A stretch of 64,000 bases of DNA from Paludibacteraceae bacterium (lineage in GTDB: Bacteria; Bacteroidota; Bacteroidia; Bacteroidales; Paludibacteraceae), in assembly GCA_017439235.1 (NCBI GenBank), contig JAFSJN010000007.1:1-64000 (forward strand), read 5' to 3'. The translations under genes were made by a program, and so were the position numbers. Of this stretch, positions 8,702 to 17,664 are shown piece by piece (position 1 is the first letter of the stretch; each line of letters opens with the position of its first letter). Under the pieces are notes generated by a model. That model saw nothing but the letters and a program-made list of their open reading frames with translations, was not told the origin of the DNA and did not search any database.

Positions 8702-9316
8702 TTAAATTTTTATTTCCTGATTATCGTACAACTCTAATCCATCTTTGCTCAGTACACCACGCACCAAAATATCCAACGCCACATGCCCTAACTGATGCAT
8801 ATTATGGTTATAGGCCTCAAGTTCCTCAAAGTCACGAATAGCATTGCTGTAGATGCGGGCAAAGATAAGGGCGGTTATTTCTACATTAAGGTTCGCGCGT
8901 ACGAGACCTTGTTCTACTCCTATTTGAATATATTGCACCAAATACTGCTTATGTATAGCAAAACACCTTTCCTGAAAATCTGCGAATTGACGCGGATAGT
9001 ATTTCTTGAGGTCGTAGACGAGTTGGGGCACGCGACGCACGTCGTTCTTCTCGTTTTGTTGACGTTTAAGAAACAGCTTCACCAGTTGTCTGAAATCGCG
9101 TAAAGCTGCCAAATCCGCCATCTTAGAAGAAATATACTCTAAATTGGTTTGCAGTAATCGTTCTATCAAAGCATCTTTGGATTCAAAATAAACATAAAAC
9201 GTCTTTTTGGAAATACCCAATTCGCGACAGATATCATCTATCGACACGCTACGTATGCCAAGACGAAAGAACATCTCGCCGGCTACATGAATAATCTTTT
9301 CCTGTTGTTCAACCAT
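8702..9316 (-). CDS. TetR/AcrR-family transcriptional regulator
   Basis: 204 residues. The N-terminal helix-turn-helix has the family form 'SIDDICRELGISKKTFYVYF' and starts around residue 25. The C-terminal ligand-binding helices are variable. It is the first gene of the efflux operon, 9 bp before the TolC-like gene. TetR regulators usually repress their own pump operon until a substrate binds. A perfect inverted repeat at 9382-9409 upstream of its promoter is a candidate operator. Confidence 0.92.
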   Translation of the reverse strand: MVEQQEKIIHVAGEMFFRLGIRSVSIDDICRELGISKKTFYVYFESKDALIERLLQTNLEYISSKMADLAALRDFRQLVKLFLKRQQNEKNDVRRVPQLVYDLKKYYPRQFADFQERCFAIHKQYLVQYIQIGVEQGLVRANLNVEITALIFARIYSNAIRDFEELEAYNHNMHQLGHVALDILVRGVLSKDGLELYDNQEIKI

Positions 9317-9381
9317 TTATTCTGACTCTCACAAAAAACGGCGCAAAGGTACAACATTTTTCGGATATATGCAAGAAACTT

Positions 9382-9409
9382 GGAAACTTTTTTTATTTTT
9401 ATAGTTTCC
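9382..9409. promoter_or_regulatory. inverted repeat upstream of tetR, candidate operator
   Basis: Perfect 7-bp arms GGAAACT and AGTTTCC separated by 14 A/T-rich bases. It lies between the tetR promoter (minus-strand TACCTTTG near 9350) and the divergent promoter of the next gene. The spacing is long for a TetR operator, so this is only a suggestion. Confidence 0.35.
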
Positions 9410-9502
9410 GCGTTACTTTTTATAGGGTAAAAATTCTAAAATATTTGCGTATTCGAGAAAAAAAGTGTAATTTTGCACGGTCAAATATTCAACACCTAAA
9501 GA

Positions 9503-10114
9503 ATGAAAGCTATTTTATACAATGCTCGCCAAATAGTCTATTGGTTAAGCGTACTGGTCTTATTCCGTATTCTGCTCCACATCCCGGATGCTGACAACGA
9601 ATTGCCAATAGACAGCCTCGCCATTTTGTCCGTTGGAATCGACATATTGGAATATGTAACGCTAATGATATATATGGGCTTCATCTTAGCTGTTCCGCCC
9701 ACTTCAGCAGCCGTTAAACGGTGCTTGTGGGGTGGGCAAATAGCTATAGGAGGCATTGTATTGCTCCATTTCGTTTTGCTCAAACTACAAGGAACCGACC
9801 CGGACCTATATTGGCACAACGGGTCGGAACTATTCAAAATAATCTATTTGATGGCTTATTCTATTTTAACCTTGTGGTTTGTATGGCTATCGCTTATCGT
9901 ACCGAATGGTAGAGCACGCTATGCCGCCTGGGCTGTAGCCCTCTTCCCCATTCCGTTCTTCCTATTTATCATTTTGTTCATCAATCCTTTTTTTCCGCAG
10001 ATGCAAGATAACTTTGTTTTGATGGTCATGAAGGATTTTGGAATGGATATCGCCCTTATTTGGCTTCTTTGGGAGATTGGTCGTCTGACTTCTTCTGATA
10101 CAGATAACGCTTAA
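9503..10114 (+). CDS. multi-pass membrane protein, function unknown
   Basis: 203 residues with about five or six hydrophobic segments, for example 'ILEYVTLMIYMGFILAVPP', 'IAIGGIVLLHFVLLKLQG' and 'FFLFIILFINPFFP'. The layout is reminiscent of DUF2975-type small membrane proteins, but I cannot confirm the family. A promoter lies upstream (TTTG then TAATTTTG, ending near 9477). The last 59 bp overlap the 3' end of the convergent acyl-CoA ligase. Confidence 0.6.
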   Translation: MKAILYNARQIVYWLSVLVLFRILLHIPDADNELPIDSLAILSVGIDILEYVTLMIYMGFILAVPPTSAAVKRCLWGGQIAIGGIVLLHFVLLKLQGTDPDLYWHNGSELFKIIYLMAYSILTLWFVWLSLIVPNGRARYAAWAVALFPIPFFLFIILFINPFFPQMQDNFVLMVMKDFGMDIALIWLLWEIGRLTSSDTDNA

Positions 10115-11639
10115 TACTCTGCTTAACCGTCTTAGTGAACTCGGTATCGTTTTCTTCGATGCGAGTGAGTCGACTATGTACCGGTAACTTCTCATTGATA
10201 GCCTGTTTGAGGCGTTCAAGGTCCATCTGAGCATCGGTCACTATCTTAGCGATGAGTTTTTCGTCCTCACAGATAACAAGCGATTCGATTACTCCATTCT
10301 GAGCATTAAGGATATTCTCAATAGCCTCGGGGAACACTTTTTCTCCGTTATTGAGTTTAATCATGCTACTGACATGCCCTCGGATGAAAATATTTCCACG
10401 TTTATCTATTTCTCCTATATCACCGGTACGTAGCCATCCGTCGGGCGTAAAGGTGCGTGCATTAGCTTGTTCATTCTTATAATAGCCTATCATGACATTC
10501 TCACCACGCACCTGTATCTCCTGGTTCTCCGGATCCAAACGAATCTGCATATTGTCCACGATAACGCCTCCCGAGCCAGCCTTGTAACGTGCCATAGTCT
10601 GAGCACCGATAAGCGGTCCGCATTCGGTCATACCGTAGCCGTTAGACAAGGGACAACCAATCCATTGCAAGAACTCTGCTACATCTTGCCGCAAGGCCGC
10701 TCCACCTACCAACAGATAGCGTATATTACCGCCTAAAGCCTTATTGACCGAATGCCATACGCGGCGACGAACAAGCCAACCTAACACCGGTTTACGCATC
10801 CACGAACGGATATTATCAGATAGTTTGGGTAAGATTTGGTTTTGGTATAGTTTTTCTACTACCAAAGGTATAGTAATGAAGTTGTATGGTTTAATCTCGC
10901 GCAAGGCGGAACCTAATACCGTCATGGACAAGCGTCCCGCCAAATAGGTAATGGGACAACCGGAAGTAACATGATACAATAGTTCGCATGTCAGTCCATA
11001 CATGTGCGCAACAGGTAAGGTAGATAGATGATGCCATCCAGGTTTATTAGGCATACAATGTCTACCCGCCTGCAGGTTACTACTCAAACTCCGATACGAG
11101 AGCATCACACCCTTAGGCATACCTGACGAACCGGAGGTGTAGCAAATCATTGCCAACTCGTCCATATTGTTCGTATTGTAACTGATATCCTGCGGGGTGA
11201 GGTTAGGAAGAGTCGCTTGTATCTCACTGTCCATAACTTGCAATGTCTCCATCGCGATAACGTACTTCACCTTAGGCAGATCCATACCTTTGAGTTTAGT
11301 ACGGATGGCTTCTGAGGCAATGAGCACTTCTGAATCGCTATGATTGATAAGTTTAGCTATATCTTCGGCTGAAAAATCCTGCATGATACCGACACACACT
11401 CCGCCCCAGGTCGCGACTCCGAGATAGGCTATAGCCCAGTGCGAACAGTTATTGCCGCAGAGAGCCACGTGCACTCCCTGACGCACTTCCAACGCATCAA
11501 GAAGGCGCCCTACACGTTCCATCTGACAGGCCATGTCACCATAGGTATAACGGATAATAGTGCGGTAGTCTTCCAAAGCCACCTTATTCCAATTTTTGCG
11601 GATAGTCTCCGCCAATATGTCTAAATAATGTCTTGTCAT
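10056..11639 (-). CDS. AMP-binding acyl-CoA ligase (long-chain fatty acid-CoA ligase-like)
   Basis: 527 residues. The P-loop-like AMP-binding signature is 'MICYTSGSSGMPKGVMLSYR'. 'NGYGMTECGPLIGAQ' is motif A5, 'GWLRTGDIGEIDKRGNIFIRG' is the A7/A8 hinge and 'NGEKVFPEAIENIL' lies in the C-terminal domain. These enzymes form an acyl-adenylate and then a CoA thioester. The substrate is probably a fatty acid, but AMP-binding families are broad. Its 3' end overlaps the convergent membrane-protein gene, and 26 bp separate its start from the mtaB stop. Confidence 0.85.
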   Translation of the reverse strand: MTRHYLDILAETIRKNWNKVALEDYRTIIRYTYGDMACQMERVGRLLDALEVRQGVHVALCGNNCSHWAIAYLGVATWGGVCVGIMQDFSAEDIAKLINHSDSEVLIASEAIRTKLKGMDLPKVKYVIAMETLQVMDSEIQATLPNLTPQDISYNTNNMDELAMICYTSGSSGMPKGVMLSYRSLSSNLQAGRHCMPNKPGWHHLSTLPVAHMYGLTCELLYHVTSGCPITYLAGRLSMTVLGSALREIKPYNFITIPLVVEKLYQNQILPKLSDNIRSWMRKPVLGWLVRRRVWHSVNKALGGNIRYLLVGGAALRQDVAEFLQWIGCPLSNGYGMTECGPLIGAQTMARYKAGSGGVIVDNMQIRLDPENQEIQVRGENVMIGYYKNEQANARTFTPDGWLRTGDIGEIDKRGNIFIRGHVSSMIKLNNGEKVFPEAIENILNAQNGVIESLVICEDEKLIAKIVTDAQMDLERLKQAINEKLPVHSRLTRIEENDTEFTKTVKQSIKRYLYQKKSDDQSPKEAK

Positions 11640-11665
11640 TCTAAATCTTTAATGCTTAATTTCGT

Positions 11666-12829
11666 TCAAACAATCACCTTTTCAAAGGTATTCACTTTCT
11701 TGGGGTCGTATGGGCGAGAAACCTTAATATAGTTCTCCGTAAACCCATACATGAGCGATGTTACTTTTTTACTCTCCCACAGCACCGTCCTTTCTTCGCC
11801 TCGGTGAGCGGCATAGAAGGTCTGTAGTTTATCTTCGCTGATGGCATGGAGTATCTTACTGCGTCGTTCACGTTCGGCAATGGGGATTACTTCCAAGTCC
11901 ATCTCCAACATGCGTGTTCCTGCTCGTTCGGAATAGGTAAACACATGCAACTGACTCACCGGCAAAGATTGTATAAACTGCACATAGTCATCGAAATACT
12001 CTTGTTTCTCGCCTCGCACACCAACCATACAGTCGACGCCGATAAAGGCATGAGGCATCACGCGCCGGATATGTTCTATGCGCTCAGCAAACAGCTCACG
12101 CGTATAGCGTCGATGCATGATTTTCAGCACCTCATTCGAACCGGATTGCAAGGGTATATGGAAATGCGGAGCAAAATGTTTACTCTGCGCCACAAAATCG
12201 ATAATCTCATCCGTCAACAGGTTCGGTTCACAACTGCCAATGCGAACCCGGTAGTCCGGCTGCAGGTCATCTAACGCACGCAGCAAGTCAATAAATGTCT
12301 CGCCTGTGGAGCGCCCGAAATCGCCAATATTGACGCCGGTAAGGACTATCTCCTTAGCGCCTTCAATGAGTGCGCATTGTGCTTGTCTTACGACCTCCGC
12401 TATCGAGGCATTGCGTGACCGTCCACGGGCATAGGGTATAGCACAATAGGTACAAAAATAGTTGCACCCGTCTTGCACTTTTAGGAAACAACGTGTCCTA
12501 TCCTCACGCGAGTAGGCAGGAATGAATGTCTCTGTAGATTTAGGTATAATCCGCAATCGAGAATCGCTAATCCCCAATCGAGAATCTCGCTTGGCATAGC
12601 ATCCCGTCACAATAATCCGCGCGTTAGGATTCTCTCGTTGTAAGCGATGGATAGCCTGCCTGTCTTTTTTATCAGCGGTGTCGGTCACTGTGCAAGTATT
12701 GACGATTACCACATCGGCTTCCTCGCCCGCCTTTGCGCGTTCGTGTCCTTTAGCTATGAGGGTATTCATCAGTGCACTACTCTCCGCAAAGTTCAACTTA
12801 CATCCTAATGTGACTATACGTATCTTCAT
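11666..12829 (-). CDS. mtaB: tRNA t6A37 methylthiotransferase with repeat-derived linker
   Basis: 387 residues from the ATG at 12829. A longer frame upstream crosses the promoter region (TACTTTTG near 12843-12850) and is not used. The N-terminal UPF0004 domain has Cys at 10 (TLGC), 46 (VNTC) and 77 (TGCYA). The radical-SAM CxxxCxxC is in 'QDGCNYFCTYCAIPYARGR' (Cys 122, 126, 129). MtaB adds a methylthio group to t6A37 of tRNAs decoding ANN codons. It is shorter than the usual 420-450 residues: the segment after TGCYA that usually reads like 'GVDLVLGNxEK' is missing. In its place residues 81-96 are encoded by a 7-nt-period repeat ('RDSRLGISDSRLRI'). Confidence 0.9.
   Translation of the reverse strand: MKIRIVTLGCKLNFAESSALMNTLIAKGHERAKAGEEADVVIVNTCTVTDTADKKDRQAIHRLQRENPNARIIVTGCYAKRDSRLGISDSRLRIIPKSTETFIPAYSREDRTRCFLKVQDGCNYFCTYCAIPYARGRSRNASIAEVVRQAQCALIEGAKEIVLTGVNIGDFGRSTGETFIDLLRALDDLQPDYRVRIGSCEPNLLTDEIIDFVAQSKHFAPHFHIPLQSGSNEVLKIMHRRYTRELFAERIEHIRRVMPHAFIGVDCMVGVRGEKQEYFDDYVQFIQSLPVSQLHVFTYSERAGTRMLEMDLEVIPIAERERRSKILHAISEDKLQTFYAAHRGEERTVLWESKKVTSLMYGFTENYIKVSRPYDPKKVNTFEKVIV
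12548..12586 (-). repeat. in-frame 7-nt-period repeat inside mtaB
   Basis: AATC occurs at 12548, 12555, 12562, 12569, 12576 and 12583, exactly 7 bases apart (GATT on the coding strand). Because 21 nt equals three units, the peptide shows a 7-residue period: RDSRLGI then SDSRLRI. The same words occur outside genes at 30309-30343. Confidence 0.9.
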
Positions 12830-12888
12830 TACAAATCGGGCGCAAAAGTACAAAAAAAATCCCAAATAAGCAAAAAAAAAGTAAAATA

Positions 12889-12920
12889 TTTGTCGGTCTG
12901 CAAATATTTTTGTATCTTTG
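12889..12920 (+). promoter_or_regulatory. promoter of the AsmA-like gene
   Basis: TTTG at 12889-12892, a 20-nt spacer, then TATCTTTG at 12913-12920. This puts the transcription start downstream of the first in-frame start at 12890 and supports the ATG at 12944. Confidence 0.7.
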
Positions 12921-12943
12921 CAATCCTTCATTGTATACAACCC

Positions 12944-14542
12944 ATGAAAACTTCCACAAAAATCACCTTATCCGTTCTCGGAACCTTATTTGTACTTATT
13001 TTCTCGGCATTCCTTTTTGCTGACATATGGGTATCCCTTATCGCGCAATCTGAGATAAGGAAATCCTTATCCTCGGCCGAAGGAATAGAAGCCTCTATCG
13101 GACCTGTTCACATATATTTCATAAGCGGCAGTGTCGTCGTCAAAGACTTCCATTTAGCCACCGAGGCTTTGAATGTGGATGTTGAGGCTATTCAGCTGAA
13201 TAATATCCGATATATGTCTTTACTTAAACAACGGATACAACTGCATAGTATAACCATCGAAGACCCCCATATTCGTTTAGTATACGATGACCGCCATCCG
13301 GAGGCCATCTTTCCACAAACCGAAGACACTACGCTGCGTAGCGCGGGAGAATGGTTGCACAGCATAGGTGTCAAACACCTCTTGGTTAATCGCGCTTGCG
13401 CCTATGTAAAAGATATACGTAGTCCGTTGGAAGTAAAAGCAGACAGTTTAAATGTACATATTCAAGACCTTCACTATAACCTGACCGACTCCGTCTTCAC
13501 TTACAACGACGAAGCATATGCTGTATCCTTAACTTCGTTGTCGGTAGCTCTGCCGGATGGGATGTCGGCTTTGGAGATGCATGATTTCGGCACTCGCGAC
13601 CAAGGACCGATAACCTTGGGGCACACACGTTTCTACAATACTATACCGCCTATGGCACTCGCGGACCGCGTGGAAGAACCAGTAACATGGATAGATGTCG
13701 TCATCAACCAATTGACCACTTCACCTCTCAATCCCATCCGCAAAGCGTTAGCGCAAGACTTCACCTTAGAGAAAATAGATGCAGATGTAGCTCTCCTGCA
13801 CGCAGCGCGTGACGAACGACATGCACCTAAGAAGCCTTACGATATGCCGCAAGAGATACTACAGGCTATTCCGGCCACCTTTTCCATTGGACAGGTGGGA
13901 GCTAAAATACGCGAAGTTCAAGTAGAGTTCGCCAGTACCGATATCAATTGTGGACATTTACGATTAAATAACATTAAAGCCCACATGGAAAACGTCACCA
14001 ATAAGGCCGGAGCTGTATGGAAAAACAGTATGATTGCCCCGGTAGGAAAAGAAGGACAAGCCGCAGCGACGTTTAATCTGTATATGAATCCGGAGGCCTC
14101 GTTTGACGGCTCACTGCATGCCACACATATTGAGACCGATTATCTGAATACGTTTATTCGTCCCTTAGTGGGTATTACGTCTGAATGCCATATTGACAGT
14201 TTAGACACCAAGTACGGAGGAGATAAGGTCGCGGCTCAAGGTACTTTCTGCATGCGCTATCATGGGTTAAATGTACAAGTACATAAAGAGGATAATATTC
14301 CTTATAAAGTCGTTTCCAAGCATGCCAAGACGCTAACCACATTGGCCAACACACTTATCCCCTCGAGCAATCCTACGTCTGTAGATGTCCGTCCAAGGGC
14401 GTATCATGTGGCTTGGAAAAGAGATATCTGGAGCCCGGTGCCTCTGTACTATTTCGGTCCCTGCATTAATGGTGTAGTAAAGACTATGCTACCGGGACTA
14501 TATGTCCACAAACAAGTAGCGCGCTCTACTCAGGCAAAGTAA
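12944..14542 (+). CDS. AsmA-like/DUF748-type membrane-anchored protein
   Basis: 532 residues from the ATG after the promoter. An N-terminal signal anchor 'LSVLGTLFVLIFSAFLFADI' is followed by a long beta-rich region with phrases such as 'SAEGIEASIGPVHIYFISGS' and repeated 'DSLNVHIQDLHYN'-like strands. This is the general pattern of AsmA/TamB-like proteins that sit in the inner membrane and extend into the periplasm, where relatives help lipid or outer-membrane protein traffic. The family assignment rests on architecture only. The end overlaps a gdhA remnant on the other strand by 17 bp. Confidence 0.5.
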   Translation: MKTSTKITLSVLGTLFVLIFSAFLFADIWVSLIAQSEIRKSLSSAEGIEASIGPVHIYFISGSVVVKDFHLATEALNVDVEAIQLNNIRYMSLLKQRIQLHSITIEDPHIRLVYDDRHPEAIFPQTEDTTLRSAGEWLHSIGVKHLLVNRACAYVKDIRSPLEVKADSLNVHIQDLHYNLTDSVFTYNDEAYAVSLTSLSVALPDGMSALEMHDFGTRDQGPITLGHTRFYNTIPPMALADRVEEPVTWIDVVINQLTTSPLNPIRKALAQDFTLEKIDADVALLHAARDERHAPKKPYDMPQEILQAIPATFSIGQVGAKIREVQVEFASTDINCGHLRLNNIKAHMENVTNKAGAVWKNSMIAPVGKEGQAAATFNLYMNPEASFDGSLHATHIETDYLNTFIRPLVGITSECHIDSLDTKYGGDKVAAQGTFCMRYHGLNVQVHKEDNIPYKVVSKHAKTLTTLANTLIPSSNPTSVDVRPRAYHVAWKRDIWSPVPLYYFGPCINGVVKTMLPGLYVHKQVARSTQAK

Positions 14543-14804
14543 TGCACGCATGATTACGGAAGCCGTCGATGTAAATCTGCACCTCACCCTGATCGTCCAT
14601 CCACGGCACGCGGAACATAATCACTCGTTCCGGCTCCGCAATACGCTCCATCACCTTCTGCTCGCGAAGATACGGATAAGCCATAATCATCGGAGCTACC
14701 GATTCCACTACTTATCTAACTGCCTGGTGGAACTCACTCTCAGCAGGGTTTTTCTTGATGAGGTCCGCCATAAAAGCGTCCACATATTGCTTCTGGTCGT
14801 ACAT
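14526..14804 (-). pseudogene. gdhA: gdhA remnant (glutamate dehydrogenase N-terminus, broken)
   Basis: On the minus strand an ATG at 14804 starts 'MYDQKQYVDAFMADLIKKN', reaches 'SEFHQAVR' and hits an in-frame TAA. It continues in the same frame with 'VVESVAPMIMAYPYLREQK', then 'MERIAEPERVIMFRVPWMDD' and 'QGEVQI'. This is the beginning of hexameric NADP-dependent glutamate dehydrogenase, where 'EPERVIxFRVxWxDD' is a family hallmark. After that the match is lost and a TAG follows. The catalytic core and Rossmann domain are absent. It lies between rplS and the AsmA-like gene and is the residue of a deletion. Confidence 0.85.
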
Positions 14805-14827
14805 AATAATTGGTTTAAAAAAACAGA

Positions 14828-14850
14828 AAAGCGACCACAACGGCCGCTTT
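14828..14850 (-). terminator. terminator of rplS
   Basis: Stem AAAGCGGCC/GGTCGCTTT (one G-U pair) with a short loop, 4 bp after the rplS stop on the minus strand, followed by a T-run (TTTTTTT after TCTG). Confidence 0.75.
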
Positions 14851-14854
14851 CTTC

Positions 14855-15208
14855 TTACTTAACGCGTCTCTCAGGGATACGCGCTTTCTTACCGGTGAGA
14901 TCACGCAGATAGTACAACTTAGCGCGACGAACTTTGCCATACTTGTTGACCGTAATCTTCTCAATAAACGGACTGTCCATAGGGAAAATACGCTCAACAC
15001 CTACGTTACCCGACATCTTGCGAACGGTAAAGCGCTTCTTGTCTTGCGAACCGTGAATAGCGATTACATCGCCGCGGAACTCCTGAATACGCTCTTTGTT
15101 ACCTTCTTTAATACGATACGCAACGGTAATCTGGTCACCTGCTGCGAACGCCGGGAACTCTTTCTTCTCTCCGGCAAATGCCTCTTCGGCAATCTTCATC
15201 AAATCCAT
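14855..15208 (-). CDS. rplS: 50S ribosomal protein L19
   Basis: 117 residues, the normal size. The core reads 'FAAGDQITVAYRIKEGNKER', 'QEFRGDVIAI' and 'VERIFPMDSPFIEKITVNKY', then 'GKVRRAKLYYLRDLTGKKAR', all diagnostic of L19. The protein lies at the 30S-50S interface. It is transcribed alone with a 5' leader of about 100 nt and a terminator. Confidence 0.98.
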   Translation of the reverse strand: MDLMKIAEEAFAGEKKEFPAFAAGDQITVAYRIKEGNKERIQEFRGDVIAIHGSQDKKRFTVRKMSGNVGVERIFPMDSPFIEKITVNKYGKVRRAKLYYLRDLTGKKARIPERRVK

Positions 15209-15350
15209 TTTCTATTTGAATTATAATGGTTACCTCGCTATGGAGTATACACTACTGTTCTCGCGGCCCAAATGCCTTACGATATGCGATCGTCAGAGAC
15301 TCCAAGCGAAAAATCGTGCAAAATTACTACAAATATTTCATATACGCAAA
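15209..15350 (-). promoter_or_regulatory. rplS promoter and ~100-nt 5' leader
   Basis: On the minus strand TTTG (15347-15350), 20 nt, then TAATTTTG (15319-15326) places the start near 15312, leaving a leader of about 104 nt before the ATG. Long leaders on ribosomal protein genes often hold autoregulatory structures; none is proven here. Confidence 0.5.
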
Positions 15351-15376
15351 TAAAAAGTGTTTTTTTTGCGCATTAA

Positions 15377-16405
15377 CTACATTTTCCACTGCTCCAATGT
15401 ACCCAACAAGGCATCAAAGGTCTGTACTTTAGCCTTAGAGCGTACTTCGTCAATCTGGTTATTCACCGCTGCATCGTATGTCTCGGCTTCCACATCGCGT
15501 ACCACACCTAAAGCGATAGGCAGTTCACTGGCCTTGCCCGCATTGGCAGCGTCTGTGACCATCTCCTGCCCCATGAGTGCCAACATGCGATGCAAGGTCG
15601 GATCCTCCATCTTAGCATCGTGTACCAATACACGCGGGTCGTCAGCAGGGACAACGATAAGTTGAGGAATAATGTGACTATAGTCCAATGCCAAGCCTTT
15701 ATCCTGATTCTTACCAAAGATCATCTTCTCGCCGTGACGAAGGACAATAGACCTATCGGCGCGTGTCTCACGGTCGGCTATCCAGTTGTGAGTACCGTTA
15801 TTAAAGATGACGCAGTTGACCAGACACTCGATGACGGATGCGCCCTTATGTTGCTGCGCAGCCACCATACAATTAACCGTAGTAGGCATATCCACGTCCA
15901 GCGTGCGTGCGAAAAACGTACCACGTGCGCCCATCACCAGTTCAGCAGGGATGAACGGACGCTCGACCGTACCGAAAGGACTGGACTTAGAGATAAAACC
16001 CTTAGGACTGGTAGGCGAATACTGACCTTTGGTCAAACCATAAATGCGATTATTGAACAAACAGATATTCAGGTCCACATTGCGGCGTATCTCATGAATA
16101 AAATGATTGCCACCTATTGCCAAACAGTCACCGTCACCCGACATCTGCCACACCGTCAATTCGGGATGTGAGGTCTTCACACCGGTAGCAATTGCGCCAC
16201 CGCGGCCATGGATAGTATTAAAACCGTAGGTATTCAGATAATGCGGCATACGACTGGAGCAACCTATACCGGATATCACCACCGTCTCGTAAGTAGGTAC
16301 ACCGATTTGAGCCATTGCCTTCTGCAAGGCCATACATATAGCATGGTCACCGCATCCGGGGCAAAAACGTACGTATTGATCAGACTTAAATTCTTGAGCT
16401 TCCAT
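15377..16405 (-). CDS. korB: 2-oxoacid:ferredoxin oxidoreductase, beta (TPP-binding) subunit
   Basis: 342 residues. 'FCPGCGDHAICMALQKAM' is the N-terminal signature of the beta subunit, and 'MSGDGDCLAIGGNHFIHEIR' is the thiamine-diphosphate motif (GDGD...N). 'NNRIYGLTKGQYSPTS' is also typical. With the alpha and gamma chains upstream it would convert 2-oxoglutarate (or another 2-oxoacid) plus CoA to acyl-CoA, reducing ferredoxin. It is 11 bp downstream of korA. Confidence 0.92.
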   Translation of the reverse strand: MEAQEFKSDQYVRFCPGCGDHAICMALQKAMAQIGVPTYETVVISGIGCSSRMPHYLNTYGFNTIHGRGGAIATGVKTSHPELTVWQMSGDGDCLAIGGNHFIHEIRRNVDLNICLFNNRIYGLTKGQYSPTSPKGFISKSSPFGTVERPFIPAELVMGARGTFFARTLDVDMPTTVNCMVAAQQHKGASVIECLVNCVIFNNGTHNWIADRETRADRSIVLRHGEKMIFGKNQDKGLALDYSHIIPQLIVVPADDPRVLVHDAKMEDPTLHRMLALMGQEMVTDAANAGKASELPIALGVVRDVEAETYDAAVNNQIDEVRSKAKVQTFDALLGTLEQWKM

Positions 16406-16410
16406 AACGA

Positions 16411-16431
16411 TAATCTTTAACCTTTAACAAA
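16411..16431. repeat. short 7-nt-period repeat at the korA stop
   Basis: TAATCTT, TAACCTT and TAACAAA follow each other exactly (TTAAAGG-type units on the coding strand). The korA stop codon 16417-16419 lies inside. Confidence 0.5.
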
Positions 16432-17664
16432 ATTTACGATGCGTTCAACAGCGAAGGGTTGTCCTTGTACCTCGTTGTATTGTTCGAATGGGATATCCGG
16501 CATTTGCGAGCGCAGATAGGCGGCAAACTGGCCGGTATTCAATTCGCACACGATGATGCGCTTATAACCACTCAACACCTCACGTGTATTCTTCGGCAAC
16601 GGGTGAATATAGTTGAATTGTACCAAATCGCATCCTAATTCCAGAGCCGCAGCATGCAGATGACCTTCCGTACTTCCCCAGCCTACGAGGAGCGTATCAC
16701 TGTTCGAGGCGCGGTTTTCGCTGTTCGATTTAATCACCTTCAGTTCGGGGATGCGGTCGGCTATACCGTTAATCTTAGCCTGACGGGCACGTACCATACG
16801 TTCATGGTTCTCAGGATTGGTAGAGATTGTACCTTTCTCGGCATCACGTTCCAGACCTATATTGCGGTGTTCAAAGCCCTCCATTCCTGGAACAGCCCAA
16901 TAACGCACACTGCGCTCATCGCGCAAGGCCGGGTTGTAATGTCCCTTCAAGTCCTCCGGCACACCTTGTACATGAATAGCCGGCAGGTTCTCCAACTGCG
17001 GTAAGCGCCACAAACCGGTTCCGTTAGCCAAGTAGGTATCGGTCATCAATATCACCGGCGTCATATTTTCCAATGCTATCTTGCAGGCCTCATAAGCATA
17101 GTCAAAACAGTTGGCACTCGTTGACGCGGCTATGACTACCGCCGGGCACTCGCCATTACGACCATAGATGGCCTGTAAGAGGTCGGTCTGTTCGGTCTTG
17201 GTAGGCAGACCTGTACTCGGTCCGCCGCGTTGTACGTCAATCACCACCAACGGCAACTCTGCCATCACCGCCAAGCCTATCGCTTCGCTCTTCAGACTCA
17301 GACCGGGACCACTCGTGCTCGTACAAGCCAAGTCCCCGGCAAAAGCAGCACCTATAGCAGTACATACACCGGCTATCTCATCTTCCGCCTGTATGACCAT
17401 CACGCCCATATCCTTACGGGCTGCTAATTCGTGCATGATATCTGTAGCAGGAGTGATAGGATACGAACCTAAGAAGAGGCGTTTGCCCACCTTATGCGCA
17501 GCGGCTATCAATCCCCACGCCGTAGCTTTATTGCCTGCGATAGATGTGTATGTGCCAGCCGGCATATCCTCCGATGCAGCCACATTGATTTGGCGGATAT
17601 TCAAGGCCAGGTTATTACCGTAGTTATAACCATCGGTGAGCACCTTGACATTGGGAGCAATCAA
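16417..17664 (-). CDS. korA: 2-oxoacid:ferredoxin oxidoreductase, alpha domain as separate ORF
   Basis: 415 residues. 'KVGKRLFLGSYPITPATDIM' and 'QAEDEIAGVCTAIGAAFAG' with 'TSTSGPGLSLKSEAIGLAVM' are the signature blocks of the alpha subunit. In most Bacteroidales the gamma domain is fused in front of alpha in one ~615-residue chain. Here gamma ends with a TGA that overlaps the TTG opening this frame (CTTTGATT, 4 bp shared). 'IAPNVKVLTDGYNYGNN' right after the TTG looks like the former linker. It may be made by re-initiation, programmed frameshift, or be a one-base error. Confidence 0.88.
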   Translation of the reverse strand: MIAPNVKVLTDGYNYGNNLALNIRQINVAASEDMPAGTYTSIAGNKATAWGLIAAAHKVGKRLFLGSYPITPATDIMHELAARKDMGVMVIQAEDEIAGVCTAIGAAFAGDLACTSTSGPGLSLKSEAIGLAVMAELPLVVIDVQRGGPSTGLPTKTEQTDLLQAIYGRNGECPAVVIAASTSANCFDYAYEACKIALENMTPVILMTDTYLANGTGLWRLPQLENLPAIHVQGVPEDLKGHYNPALRDERSVRYWAVPGMEGFEHRNIGLERDAEKGTISTNPENHERMVRARQAKINGIADRIPELKVIKSNSENRASNSDTLLVGWGSTEGHLHAAALELGCDLVQFNYIHPLPKNTREVLSGYKRIIVCELNTGQFAAYLRSQMPDIPFEQYNEVQGQPFAVERIVNFVKG

